NCBI GenBank assembly: GCA_021397845.1
Contig: CM038038.1
Location: 61,126,748-61,190,747 of the forward strand
Length of the DNA stretch: 64,000 nt
Origin: Areca catechu
Taxonomy: Eukaryota > Streptophyta > Magnoliopsida > Arecales > Arecaceae
Reading direction: 5' to 3'
Below the pieces are notes generated by a model. That model was given only the letters and a program-made list of their open reading frames with translations, was not told where the DNA came from and ran no database searches. Shown in pieces: positions 33,549 to 45,522 of the stretch. Numbering within the stretch: the first letter of the stretch is position 1; the number at the start of each line of letters is the position of its first letter. A program made the translations under genes and the position numbers.

Positions 33549-36500
33549 TTGATTATTTTGCAGGAATGTCTTGTAGCCCAAAAATTAAAGAAAAGGTGGT
33601 ACTTAGACAGTGGTTGCTCAAGACATATGATGGGTAACAAGGACCAGTTTATCACCCTTGAAATGAAAGAAGGAGGTATGGTCACCTTTGGAGACAATGG
33701 CAAAGGGAGAATAATCGATATTGGTAAGATCAAAATAACTCCCTTCACTTTTATTGAAAATGTTTTGCTAGTAGACAAGTTGAAGCATAATCTCTTAAGC
33801 ATAAGTCAATTGTGTGATAAAGGCTTCAAGGTTGTCTTTGAATCTTCTATGTGTATAGTAACTAACTCTTTAGATTCTAAAAATAAGTTCATTGGACATA
33901 GACTTGGGAATATCTATGTGGTAGATCTTAATGATCTTGCCATGTCAAGTAGCCCCAGTCTAGTTACAATGAATGCTAAGACCAAAGAGTCGTGTTTACT
34001 ATAGCATAGACGACTAGGTCATGCTAGCATGCATACTATTACCAAATTAATTTCTAAAGATCTTGTTAGAGGCATGCCTAAGTTTAAAGTTGACTTTAAT
34101 CATGTTTGCGATGCATGCCAAATGGATAAACAAACCAAGGGGAGTTTTAAATCAAAAAATATAGTTTCTACAACAAAACCACTTGAACTACTTCACATCG
34201 ACCTTTTCGGACCTACTAGGACCACAAGCCTAGGAGGTATGAAATATGCTCTTGTGATAGTAGATGACTTTTCAAGATTTACTTGGATTTTATTTATTGC
34301 TTCAAAAAATGAAACTTTTCATGTTTTCATAAAATTCCATAAAAAGGTTTCAAATCAAAAGAACTTATCTTTAATTTCAATTAGAAGTGATCATGGAACT
34401 GAATTTGAAAATCAATTTTTTAAAAATTATTGTACTGAATTTGGCATTGATCACAACTTCTCCGCTCCTCGAACACCTAAACAAAATGGTGTTATAGAGT
34501 GAAAAAATAGGACATTGAAAGAAATGGCTCGCACAATGTTGTGCAAAGGCAATCTTCCAAAGTATTTTTGGACAGAAGCAGTGAACACTGCTTGTTATAT
34601 TTTAAATCGCATTTTGATCCATCATATTTTAAAGAAAACCCCCTATGAGATTTGGAATGATAGAAAACCCAATATCAATTATTTTCATGTGTTTGGATGC
34701 AAATGCTTTGTGCATAATAATGGAAAAGATAATTTAGAAAAATTTGATTCTAAAGCTGATGATGCAATTTTTCTAGGTTATTCATTATATAGCAAAGCAT
34801 ATCGGGTTTTTAATAAAAGGACTCTTACTGTTGAAGAGTCAATATATGTTGTATTTATTGAAACTAACCCTACACCTTCTAGACAAGAAGAGTGCATAGA
34901 TAATGATACAGGTACATTGCAAAAAGGAATGGATGACTTGAGAATTCATGATAAAGACATTCAAGATGGAGAAGAAACGGTAAGTAAGGATCACACCGAT
35001 CTACTGAGGGACTGGAGGTATGTTACATCTAACCCTAAATAATTAATCATAGGAGATCCTTCACATGGTGTTAGGACTAGGTCTGCACATTAGGATGCAC
35101 ATGATTACCTAGCCTTTGTATCACAAATAGAACCCCATAGCCTAGAAGAAGCTGAGACTGACCCAAACTGGATGATGGCAATGCATGAAGAATTAAACCA
35201 GTTTGAAAGGAATAGGGTATGGACACTTATAAATAGACCTACTGACCATCCAATAACAGGAACCAAATGGGTCTATAGGAATAAATTAGATGAACAGGGA
35301 AAAATAATAAGAAACAAAGCTAGACTAGTGGCTAAGGGATAAAACCAAGAAGAAGGTATTGATTTTGATGAAACTTATACACCTGTAACAAGACTAGAAG
35401 CCATTAGACTACTACTTGCATTTGCTTGCTACATGAATTTCAAACTTCAAATGGATGTAAAGAGTGCATTTCTTAATGGTTTTATCTCTGAACAAGTTTT
35501 TGTGGAACAACCACTAGGTTTTGAAAACCACACTTTTCCAAACCACGTATTTAAATTAAACAAAGTATTGTATGATTTGAAACAAGCACCTAGAGCCTGG
35601 TATGATATACTTAGCACTTTCTTAATTGAAAATAATTTTTCAAGAGGAAATGTAGACAAAATCTTATTTATCAAAATGAAGAATAATGATATCTTAGTTA
35701 TACAAATATATGTTGATGATATCATTTTTGGTGCAACTACAAATCTCTATGTAAAGAATTTGCTAAGATTATGCAGGGAGAATTTGAAATGAGCTTAATG
35801 GGTGAACTAAACTACTTCCTTGGACTTCAAGTAAAACAAACAAATGAAGGCATCTTCATCAACCAAGCCAAATACATCAAAGAAATCATCAAAAAAGTTT
35901 GGTATGGAGAATAGCAAATCAATGAGCACACCCATGAGCCCAGCTTGCAGATTGGACAAAGATGAAAATGGATCCAATGTTGACCAAAAGCTATATAGAG
36001 ATATGATCGGATCATTATTGTATTTGACTACAAGTAGACCTGACATATTATATAGTGTATGTGTATGTGATAGATTTCAGTCATCACCAAAAGAAACATA
36101 TATGTTTGCTGTTAAAAGAATAATTAAATACTTGAAAGGAACAAGTAATTTAGGAATTTAGTATTCTAATCATTCTACCCTAAATTTGATTGGATTCTCT
36201 GAAGTTGACTATGCTGGTTGTAAAATAGATAGAAAATGTACTAGCGGTACATGCCAATTTCTAGGGTTGAATTTAATCTCATTGCACTATAAGAAGCAAA
36301 ACTCCATAGCCTTGTCCACTACTGAGGCAGAGTATATGGTTGCTGGTAGTTGTTGTGCTCAAGTGTTATGGATTAAACAATAACTAGAAGACTTTGGTGT
36401 ATCACAATCTAAAACTCTAATCAAATATGATAACACAAGCACTATCAATTTGACAAAGAATCCAATTCAACACTCTAGAACCAAGCACATTGAAATTAGA

Positions 36501-36653
36501 CATCATTTTATTAGAGATCATGTTTCAAATGGTGATATAGTGCTTGATTTTGTTCCTACTGAAAATCAATTAGCTGATATATTTACTAAGCCACTTAATC
36601 AAGATAGGTTTGAAATAATTAGAAGTGAATTAGGACTTTATGATCCTTTTTGA
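33549..36653 (+). pseudogene. Element C pol (protease-integrase-RT-RNase H)
   Basis: Copia order confirms the superfamily. Protease: WYLDSGCSRHMMG (about 33600). Integrase: HRRLGHAS with CDACQMDK (zinc site), LHIDLFGP (Asp), ISIRSDHGTEF (Asp), GVIE (Glu, at 34500 directly before a TGA where Arg is usual). RT: KWVYRNKLDEQGK, MDVKSAFLNGF, catalytic IYVDDIIFGA (about 35710). RNase H: STTEAEYM, QLADIFTKPL. In-frame stops lie at 34002, 34500, 35040, 35088, 35340, 36159 and 36381. Two compensating frame changes (about 35740 and 35893) spoil only a short stretch after RT. It ends LGLYDPF at 36653. Confidence 0.9.
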
Positions 36654-37137
36654 ATTCTCTAATCTAATTTCTTTAAATTTAAGAAAACATCATCTAGAGA
36701 ACCTCCTGATTTCATTCTCTATCATAGAGCCTAAATTTTCTTTGAGATTTTCTCCAAAAATCTCTCAAAATTGTGTTCAAAACTTCCATAACCTAAATTC
36801 TCTCTTCGAGTCGACTGGTTTTTAAACTAAGTCGACTGGATTTTCTGCATGTTTTGAACAAGTTCTGGCCTAGCCGGCTTAAGCTTTTTCGAGTCGACTA
36901 GATTCTCTATGTGTTTTGGGCGAGCTCTAACCGAGCCGACTAGAGCTTCTCTAGGGCTTTTTCGAGTCGACTAGATTTTTGCACCTGAGTTTTTTATTTT
37001 GGGGCATAAACCCCATTCCGAGCTATCTAACCTTCATTTCATCTTTTCTAATGGTTCGTTCCTCTCCTAATCCTGTCCAAAAACTCCTATCTCCCTTCTA
37101 AGCTCACCAATCTCTCATTTCTTCTTCTTTCCTAGCA
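36654..37137 (+). other. Element C pol-env spacer with GTCGACT repeats
   Basis: Non-coding. 36806-36975 holds five to six gagtcgact(a/g) units plus gagccgactag, the same motif family as in this element's own LTRs. No promoter or splice site can be called with confidence. Confidence 0.6.
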
Positions 37138-39018
37138 ATGGCTCCAAAACGTGCCACCGGGAAATGATCTATTAGGGCTATTCCATCCGTGGAAAGGAAA
37201 AGAAGGACTAAGAGGCGTCAAGAAAAGCCAACTGCCACTATTCATAATGAGGAACTTGTAGAAGAATCTACAAGGGTTGCTCCAAGTGCTCCAAGTCAAA
37301 TCCCTTCTATGTCCACAAGACCGGTAACCTCTGGCCGTCGCATTAACTTTGAATTTATTAAGGAGATTGGGTTAAAAATTGGTGATTTGATTGAAGATCA
37401 AGGTTGGAGAAAGTTTTGCTCCCTAAATGAAAAGACTTACCCCTCTCTTGTTAAGACATTTTATGAAAATTTGAGATTGGGAACAAATCATGTAGAATCT
37501 ATAGTTAAAGGAAGAAGAGTTGTTGTCAATGAAGAATTTCTACATGGCCTACTAGACTTACCGATAGATGGAGTGAAATTCTTACTAATTCAAGATAGAG
37601 AAAAGGCTTTAAGAACAATCCTAAACAAGGAAGAAGTCTTTGGGATTAGAATTGTTTTTGCCAATACATTGTCTCTTGAAATGAGGTTGCTACATAATTT
37701 TATTTGTAGAATATTTTTGCAAAGGACAGGAAGATTTGATTGGGTAACAGAAAAAGACCTGAGCCTTATGGAGCATATCTTAGAAAAGACTCCAGTAAAC
37801 TTATCACATATTATCATTATGCAAATGAAGGAGACTGTTAGAAAGGCTAAGGCTTGCTTACCCTATGGAATGATGCAAACCCTGTTGTTCAAGTACCAGA
37901 GAGTGAATTTGGAAGGTGAAGATAGAGTTGAACTACACCAAATAGATGTTTACACCTCCAAGTCACTAGAAAGAATGGGTTACATTCAAGTTGAAGGTAT
38001 TTGGAGAAAGAAAAGAACCAATGTCAGGGCAATAGGTAGTTCAAGCAGTGAAGAGGAAGAAGAAGAAAATGAAGAACTTGTTGATACTACTGCTACTAAA
38101 GTCGGAACATCTACTGCACCTGCACCGGAGCCTGAATCACTTATTTCTGAGCCTGTTGCCACTTTTGATGAGGCTGATGTACCTTTTCCTGATCTTGATA
38201 TGCCTGCACCTGAATTTGATTTTCCTACAGTTGATATACCTATACCACACTTCACTCCGGCAGCTACACATCCTTTAAACATTCAAAGTCAGATTGAAGA
38301 TCAAATGAAGGCTTTGACTAATTCACTGACAGGGACTATTACTTCACTGTTTGGTGATCTAAACTAGTCAGTGGATAGTAGACTGTCTCAATTGGAAGAA
38401 CATCTCACAAGCTTGCAAGGAAGGGTTGAAGCAATAGAAACTTCAAGGACTACACATGAAGTGGAACTTCAACCTATCCTAGACCTTATTTCTTCTAGTT
38501 CTGAAGGCATAAAAAATTTAGTTGATGCAACATTAAATGAATATAGAACTGAATTAAATGAAGTCAAATGCACTTTGGGAACAATTACAGAGACAAGACA
38601 GATGGTAGACACTCGAGGAATTGGAATTATTAAGTCCGAACTTGGAAGACTTTGAGGATCTACTGAAGCTTCTGCCAATGTCTAAGCTTCTGAACTTATA
38701 TCAATGCAAAAGAAAATTGGTGAAATGAAAGAGGTTGTGAACAAGGTACCTACAAGCCTCAAGGACATGGAACAGCAACTTGGTGCAATCTGGATGGAGA
38801 TGGTCTCAATCTTTGGTACTGTTAGATCCTTGGAGATCACTGCTAGGACTAGACCTCTTTATGATCCTTCTCATATTTCCTCTAGGAGTCCTACCACTTC
38901 TCACCATCCTAGAGCACCTCCATCTCATGCATCTTCTAGTAGACCTCCTAGACCTGCTTCTTGGTATGGTGCAAGTATGCCTACCAATGTACCTAAGGAA
39001 GAATCTGATAGTGAGTAG
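37138..39018 (+). pseudogene. Element C env-like ORF (plant transposon-protein family), four stops
   Basis: A single frame of 627 codons from ATG 37138 to the stop at 39016-39018. It is broken only by in-frame stops at 37165 (TGA), 38365 (TAG), 38653 (TGA) and 38683 (TAA); no frameshift was found. The N-terminus is basic (KRKRRTKRR-like). The core (GRRINFEFI, DQGWRKFC, TYPSLVKTFYENL, VNEEFLHGLLDLP) matches the family often annotated as Transposase_32. An acidic Pro-rich middle follows (38040-38270), then a predicted coiled coil (38280-38655, LSQLEEHLTSLQGRVEAI) and a Ser/Pro/Arg-rich tail. No signal peptide or clear membrane segment is visible, so an envelope role is doubtful. Function is unknown. 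Confidence 0.75.
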
Positions 39019-39766
39019 GTCTTTAGTCATTTCTGTACTTTTTGGAAACTCTTTTTGATTATGTAATGATCAATATACTGAATCTTCAGATGGAAATACA
39101 ATGAATATCTTTTTGGACACATGTATGTATTTCTTTTATCCTGTTAACACTATCAAATATTTTTTTTAAATAGAGTTTTCTCTCTAATTTGAGAAAGTGA
39201 AATTATCTCAAACAAATCTTGATACAATCTCAATCTACTTAAAATCTGAGCTTAATTGTTAAACTTTTTGATTTGATGACAAAAAGGGGGAGAACAATTA
39301 TATAATAATGTGCATGAAAGAAGAAGCTTAATAGAATTGCAATAGAACTGTTAAAGTTAATTAGACAGGGGGAGCTTAATGAATATTGCATACTTTTTCT
39401 GCTAAAGTGGTCAAATGAATGATAAAAGGGGAGAAATTTCAAGTTGATTACAAATTTTATAAAAAGGGAGAGAAATACATGTTTAATTTGCTTCAATGAT
39501 TACTATTCTGCTCTCTACTAATTACATCTAACTGTCAATACTTAATGTTGCTTAATATACACAAGCACTTATTATCTGACACTTACATTTTATAGAATTG
39601 GCTTTGTGAATAACTGTATAGCATACATTTATACTCATTTGAAAATATAGTTAATATCATGATACGTCAAACAAGTGTAAATGCTTACTATGATATACAT
39701 CCATACTTGTGAATAGAAAAGATTTTTTCATGCCCAGTGTTTTGTCATCATCAAAAAGGGGGAGAT
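39019..39766 (+). other. Element C 3' untranslated region with repeated polypurine tracts
   Basis: Purine runs at 39281-39294 (acaaaaagggggag), 39367-39375 (agggggagc), 39425-39435 (aaaaggggaga), 39461-39472 (aaaaagggagag) and, against the LTR, 39751-39766 (tcaaaaagggggagat). This multiplication of the tract is a hallmark of Sireviruses. Only the last is placed to define the 3' LTR start. Confidence 0.85.
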
Positions 39767-41304
39767 TGTTGACCCCTGAAGTGATTTTGATGATAACAAA
39801 ACATTGGAGCATATATTTGGTTATCTAACAACTCTTCAAATGGTTGACAAGTTTTTGTAGGATGACTACTTTGACACATTTTTTAATCCCTACAACCTTT
39901 ATTTCTTTGTGTTGAGTTGTAAGTAATTAGAATCTTGTAAAGAAGAACCCAACAAAAAATACTATTTGAATCAAAGATAAAGGGTTGCTTCTATTAGGTT
40001 CAAGCTTCAATTTTTCTTAATTGTGTTGTAAGAAGGTCTGAAGGAAGCCTTCAAAGCTTGGCTTGTGAGTTCTGGAAATAGAAATTGGTCTGGGTGAAGA
40101 ACCAATCTCGAGCCGACTGGATGGAGGAACTAGCCGACTCTGGCACTAGCATAAGAAAGAAGATCTCTGGCACGTAGACCCAGCCGACTGGCACCAAGTC
40201 CCAGCCGACTCATCCAGAACTTAGTTAAGAATGTTCTGAGAAACTCAGGGATCCGAGCCGACTAGATTATAGCCTAGCCGACTCGTCCAGAACTTAATTG
40301 AAAATGTTCTGAGAATCTCAAGGATCCGAGCTGATTGGATTTCAACCTAGTCGACTCATCCAGAGTGAACTATTCTCTCAAATGTGGAACCTAGCCGACT
40401 GGCATTCAGCCCAGCCGACCCAAACCTGATCCGAGCCGACTCGAAGAATGTCCGAGCCGACTAGAATGACAGGGTCACTTCCAATGGCTAGTTCTAGTTT
40501 TCTGATTTTGAATTCCAAAAGTGCTCCAACGGTAACCTGTCACTTCCCAACGGTCTACAACATTCAAAATCAAGGGAAGGCAGTTGAAGTCTCTATAAAT
40601 GAGGTATGAGAACATCCTTAGAGAGGCTAATGAGTTATTAAACATTTATTAAACATTTATTGAAGTAAGAAAAGAGAGCAATTGAGCTTTGAAGTCAGTA
40701 TTCAAGCCTTCTCCAACTCTTATCAGAAGCTTGAAGCATCTTTTGAGGAAAGCAAGGAAGCCATTGAAGTTCATTGAAGAGCATTCAATTAAGCTTCACT
40801 CGAGCTACATCAGCAACCATCAGATAACTTAGTTTGTCATTTATGTTGCTTTTTTATTCTACTCTTAGAATACTTGGGTTATTGGTGAGCCCGGTTGTAA
40901 AAACCAAATAGATTTCTTTGATGAGCCTACTGAAAACCAAAGTGTACAGGTTCTAGGTGAACCTGTGAAAACCTAGTGTGGGTTTCTTTGGTGAGCTCGG
41001 TTTAAAAATCAAAGTGTATAGGTTGAGATTGTAAGCCTGTAAAATAATCCGACTGTATTCCAATTTGAGGGATATAGTGAAAATCCTGAGTGATGAACTT
41101 GGATAGTGGATGTAGGAGCTGGGTTGCTCTGAACCACTATAAACTTGTTTTGTTTGTGTTGTGCTTTACTTACTTTTCTACTTCTGCAATTATTCTATGA
41201 TTAACACAACACTCAACCACTAAAGGAATTACTTGTGCACATATTTGTAAGAAATTTTATAATTCCCAATTCACCCCCTCTTAGGAAAAGCCACCTGGGC
41301 AATA
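39767..41304 (+). repeat. Element C 3' LTR
   Basis: Direct repeat of 30092-31620. TATA box at 40594-40600, AGCCGACT cluster 40110-40465, hairpin array 40870-41052. The terminal CA has mutated to TA (aata, 41301-41304). It carries more intact hairpins than the 5' copy. Confidence 0.92.
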
Positions 41305-41309
41305 CATAG

Positions 41310-42422
41310 TGAAGTGTTGACACCTGGAATTGAAGTGTCGACATCTAGATATGAAGGTCGACACTTGAAGAATGAAGTGTCGACTCAAGGCTTGAGATTT
41401 TTTGAAAATACAGAACTTTGTCATCTGGAGGTTTTTGCATCAAGTGTCGACTTAGAGGAATTAAGTGTCAACACTTGAAACAGAAGTGTCGACACCTGGA
41501 GGTGAAGTGTCGATACTTGGATGATAACGGCTAGTTTTCTAGGCTACAGAACTTCTCCAACTTGCTTTCAAATGGTTATATTTTTATCCCTAGTAGCTGG
41601 TCATTTAAGTATTGGGAGGCTATATAAACATCTAAAATCAAATGGAGAAGTAATCTTTCGGTGAGATCATTGAATATTCTTTAAGGATTCAAGAATTGAG
41701 TGGTTCAAGCCTTCAAGCTTCCATGTTTCAAAGAGAGCATCCAAGTTCAAATCATCAAGCAGCATTCAAAGGCTTCAACAACTTAAAGACAAGTTCTTCA
41801 TCAACAATCAAGAGCTTCAAAAAGATATTTACTTTATTTTAAAAAGTTTTTATTGTATTCTTTCATATTTCTCTTATATTGTTTTACTTATGATTTTTGG
41901 TGAGCCTTGGAAAACCAAAAAGATTTTTGGTAAGTCTTGGAAAACCAAGAGTGGTTGTTGGTGAGCCTTGAAACCAATTAGGATTTAACTTGTGAGCCCA
42001 AAGACAAAACAAGTTGTTTAGATTTTTGGTTAGCCCGTAAAACCAAGGGTGGTTGTTGGTGAGCTTTGAAACCAACTAAGATTTTACTTGTGAGTCCGAA
42101 TCCAAAACAAGTTGTAAAAGGTTGTTGGTGAGCCTAAGTTACAAAACCATCTTAGTGAATTCTCAAGATGATCTTAGGGAGTGGATGTAAGTGCCTTGGA
42201 GTGCACCGAACCACTATAAATTTCTTGTGTTTATATGATTGTTTCTTTGTGCATTTACTTTGTTTACTCCACTGCATATTATTTTGAAGCATATAAATAC
42301 ATTGCCAAAACATAAGCATTTGATTTGAATTAGCACATACTTGCTTTAGTTTATCAAAGTAGTTTAAAAGTTTTATAAAAGTCAGTTCACCCCCCCTCTT
42401 GGGTTGCCTACCTGAGCCTATA
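41310..42422 (+). repeat. Element D 5' LTR, second part
   Basis: Resumes after C with tgaagtgttgacacctgg. Contains aagtgtcgacacctgg-type repeats (41310-41525), a TATA box ggctatataaaca (41619-41630), a hairpin array (41890-42150), and the end ...cttgggttgcctacctgagcctata. Confidence 0.88.
41890..42150 (+). repeat. Hairpin array in D 5' LTR
   Basis: Six or so units with different stems around the same loop start: TTTTTGGTGAGCC...ACCAAAAA, GTTGGTGAGCC...ACCAAC, ACTTGTGAGCC...ACAAGT. The stems change on both sides together while GAGCC stays. Begins about 270 nt after the TATA box. The second copy is in the 3' LTR at 46360-46610. Confidence 0.75.
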
Positions 42423-42436
42423 ATTGTTATCAGAGC
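42423..42436 (+). other. Element D primer-binding site (initiator-Met tRNA)
   Basis: attgttatcagagc right after the LTR; tgttatcagagc differs from TGGTATCAGAGC at one base. Confidence 0.8.
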
Positions 42437-42479
42437 TCGGTGCTCTGTTTGAAAATCTAACAATTTTTAGCTAAAGTTT

Positions 42480-43745
42480 ATGGCAACCCTTGTAGGTATT
42501 AGTGTTAGACCACCATTTTTTAATGGCACAAATTACACATTTTGAAAAACTCGCATGAGCATCCATATTAAATCTATTAGTTATCATCTTTGGAAAATTT
42601 TTATTAATGGTCCTCATATTCCTTCCATTTTGGTTAATGGCACTTCCATTCCAAAGCTCGAAGAGGATTAGAATAAATATGACATTAAGCAAACTGAAAT
42701 CAATGCTAAAGCAATGAACTTACTTTATTGTGCATTGGACTTAAATAAATTTAATAGAATCTCGACATGCACATCGATGAAGGAAATATGGGGCACACTT
42801 GAAGTTACTCATGAGGGTACTCTTCAAGTGAAGAATTCTAAAATTAATTTGCTTATACATTCTTTTGAAATCTTTGAAATGATGCATTATGAATCTATAT
42901 CTGATATGTTTACTAGATTTATGACTATTATTAATGAATTAAAAAATCTTGGCAAAGTATATACTAATGCTGATTTGGTGAACAAAGTTCTTAGATCCTT
43001 GCCAATATCATGGGATCCAAAGGTGATGGCGATCCAAGAAGCTAAAGATGTAGAAACCTTACCTTTATAAGAGCTTATCGGTTCACTCATGACCCATGAG
43101 TTGAATTTATGACACAAGAAAGTAATTGCTGATCAAGTGAAGAAAAAAATAATGGCCTTTAAGGCTAAAAAGAAATTCAAGGCAATGATGGCAACTTGGA
43201 GCAATAGCGAAGATTCAAGTTCGGATGATGAAGTTGCCCATCTTTGCTTCATGATGAATGAGAAAGAGGTATGTTCTAAAAATGATTATGATTTTACCTT
43301 TGATGAACTACATGATGCATTCAATGATCTTGTGCATGAATTCAAATTGCTAAAAATTGAGCACAAGAAATTAAAAAGACTTGTATACTCTTTCTCTATT
43401 GAGAACACCAATCTTGTTGATCAAAATGATGATATAAATGTCAAGATCAATGTTTTGGAAAATGAAAAGAATATTTTTTTCCAAAAAAAAGAATTTTTAG
43501 AAAAAGAAAATGATATTTTGAAAGCTTTATGTGATAAATTTTTGAAAGAGAAAAATATTTTGATTAAAGAAAAGAAGCGAAATCTTTTGAAGAATTTTCT
43601 TATTCCTGCTTCTTCCAATTTGACTTGTAGATCTGGATTTAATGCATATCCTTGTAGATCAAAAAAAGTTTGGGTTCCAAAAGAAATCATAATCTCTAAC
43701 CCTAAAGGACCCAAGAAAGTTTGGATACCAAAATTGTCTACCTAG
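42480..43745 (+). pseudogene. Element D gag remnant
   Basis: Copia-type gag in pieces. RPPFFNGTNYTF-like start near 42510, then FNRISTCTSMKEIWGTLEV (42750-42805), ADLVNKVLRSLPISWDPKV (42970-43025), a stop at about 43068, and a Sirevirus-type C-terminal coiled coil (43137-43600) ending with KKVWVPKE and KKVWIPKLS repeats. No zinc knuckle is found; it falls in the damaged part near 43100-43140 or is deleted. It ends where protease should begin. Confidence 0.8.
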
Positions 43746-45522
43746 TTTTGCAGGAATGTCTTGCAGCCCTACATGAAGAAAGAAGTTTTTTGAAAAGTGG
43801 GCATACAAGACAATTTAAAGAAGTGGACAAGCTACATTTTGGACTAAAATGATAAAGGAAGGATTATACTTATTGGTAAATCCTAAACATTTCCTTCTTT
43901 AATTGAAACTGTAGTTAAATATTTGTTATAATTATTGCATCAATTATTTAAAAAAAATATTTTAAATGTTTAATTAGAATCAAGTTTAGATTTATAATCA
44001 TTGGTTATGATCATGAACTTTTTAATGTTGATGAATTTCATGCTATCATGATTAAACTTGTGATTGTAAGAACTTCACTTGATTTTGATTAATGTATCTT
44101 AAATTATTTCATGAAAAATATTTTTAAAGATGCATATTGCTTTGAAAAATGTTTTAAATGTTAATTAGAATCAAGCTTAGACTAATAGTCATTAGTTATG
44201 ATCATGAACCTTTTGATATTGATGGATTTCATGCTCTCATGGTTAAACTTGTGATTATTAGACTTTCATTTGATTTTGATTAATATAGTTTTTAAATTAT
44301 TTCAAGTAAAATGTTATGATTTATATGTTTTCATTTTTGGTATCTATGCTTAATCTATAAATGATTTGGATCAAGTGTAGAACTAGTAGTTAAGGGTTAC
44401 TTTTAAGAAGAACGTATGCATATTGATAAATCCTTGCTCTAGTAGCTAGACATGCTATCAAATTACTTTTAACATTTGTATGGATACCAAATCATTCAAT
44501 TGGATTTTAGATCATGCTAAAATTTTTAAAAGATCAATATTTTGCATTTTGAAAATCATGCATATCTTGAAAATTTCAAATCTTTGATTTTTGATTTAGT
44601 GTTTATATTCATATCTCAAAATTATCTGAAATTATGATGCATGAGCTTTCATATTTTATTCCTCAAAGAATGCATATTTTTAAGAGGGAATAACATTTAA
44701 GTGGAACATCCAAATATTTGTTATCTATCATATATGATGCTTTGAATATTTTGCTTGATATCATGCTGTACTTATATTGCTTAGATACTCCTCCTTGTTT
44801 TCAATCTAATTCTTTGAGGGGAGTTACATTTAAGTGGTAACATATTCAATTGGTATCAAAATTTATTTTTAAAAGAATTCCTAGTAACCGCTTCGGATTG
44901 GGTTAGTCACCATGGCTGTCCGGTCAAAGGAGATAAGTAGGATTTGCAGACCCTCTCTTCCTATTCAATGGGGTCTCTTATAACATGTTGAGCTGCCACT
45001 ATGACCTTATCCCATGAACAAGTGAGGTGAATGGATAATATTGAACTATCTTTTGCATGTGCTTATCATTTTGTGGTATCATGGTCAATTTGTATCATAT
45101 TCAATTGGTATTATAATTATTTGATTTCATGCATTGATTTTGATGATCTACTTGCTATTCCTTCCACCTTCATTCTCAATTTGTATTGCCTTTCACCCTT
45201 TTTCATGATGTCAAAAAAGAGGAGAAAAATGTTAAATATGAAAAAGGAAAGATTGGATAAACATGAAAAATCATATGAGAAATGAATGAAAGTGCAAAAG
45301 GGGGAGAAGAATGCAATAAGTTTTTATCTTAAGGGAAGAATCAATAAGATAGAGAAAATTTGAAAAGTTTGCGTATTTTGAAAAATATTTTTGAAATCAT
45401 ATTTTGAGAGGGATCTTAGTGCTTATTGATTTTGCGCTTACATATTTATCTTATTGTTAATCTTTCTAAGCTTACCCTATTCATATACTTAAAGGTTTTA
45501 TCATCATCAAAAAGGGGGAGAT
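43746..45522 (+). other. Element D internal non-coding region
   Basis: Starts with a very eroded protease entry (near 43760-43880) and then has no recognisable pol. It includes a direct duplication of about 190 bp (about 43958-44140 and 44150-44320), AT-rich DNA, purine tracts (45298-45307, aaaagggggag at 45509-45520) and a small plus-strand frame of 84 codons (45031-45285) without recognisable domain. It ends with the tract that abuts the 3' LTR. Confidence 0.65.
43958..44320 (+). repeat. Tandem duplication, unit about 190 bp
   Basis: Two diverged copies share ttttaaatgtttaattagaatc, ggttatgatcatgaac, gatggatttcatgct, aaacttgtgatt and gattttgattaat in the same order. Divergence between copies is clearly visible, so the duplication is not recent. 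Confidence 0.7.

Larger units (their letters stand above)
30092..41304 (+). mobile_element. Element C: full-length Sirevirus-type Ty1/copia, defective
   Basis: LTRs 30092-31620 (1529 bp) and 39767-41304 (1538 bp), starting TGTTGACCCC and ending gggcaaca (gggcaata in the 3' copy). TSD catac (30087-30091) versus catag (41305-41309), one mismatch. Contains primer site, gag, pol in copia order (protease, integrase, RT, RNase H), an env-like ORF and a polypurine-rich tail. Many in-frame stops but few frameshifts, so structure is well preserved while coding ability is lost. It sits in the D 5' LTR; G at the right window edge has a related LTR. Confidence 0.94.

Noticed and set aside
45031..45285. 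84-codon plus frame in D
   Set aside because: No domain, AT-rich, in a region otherwise decayed, just before the polypurine tract.
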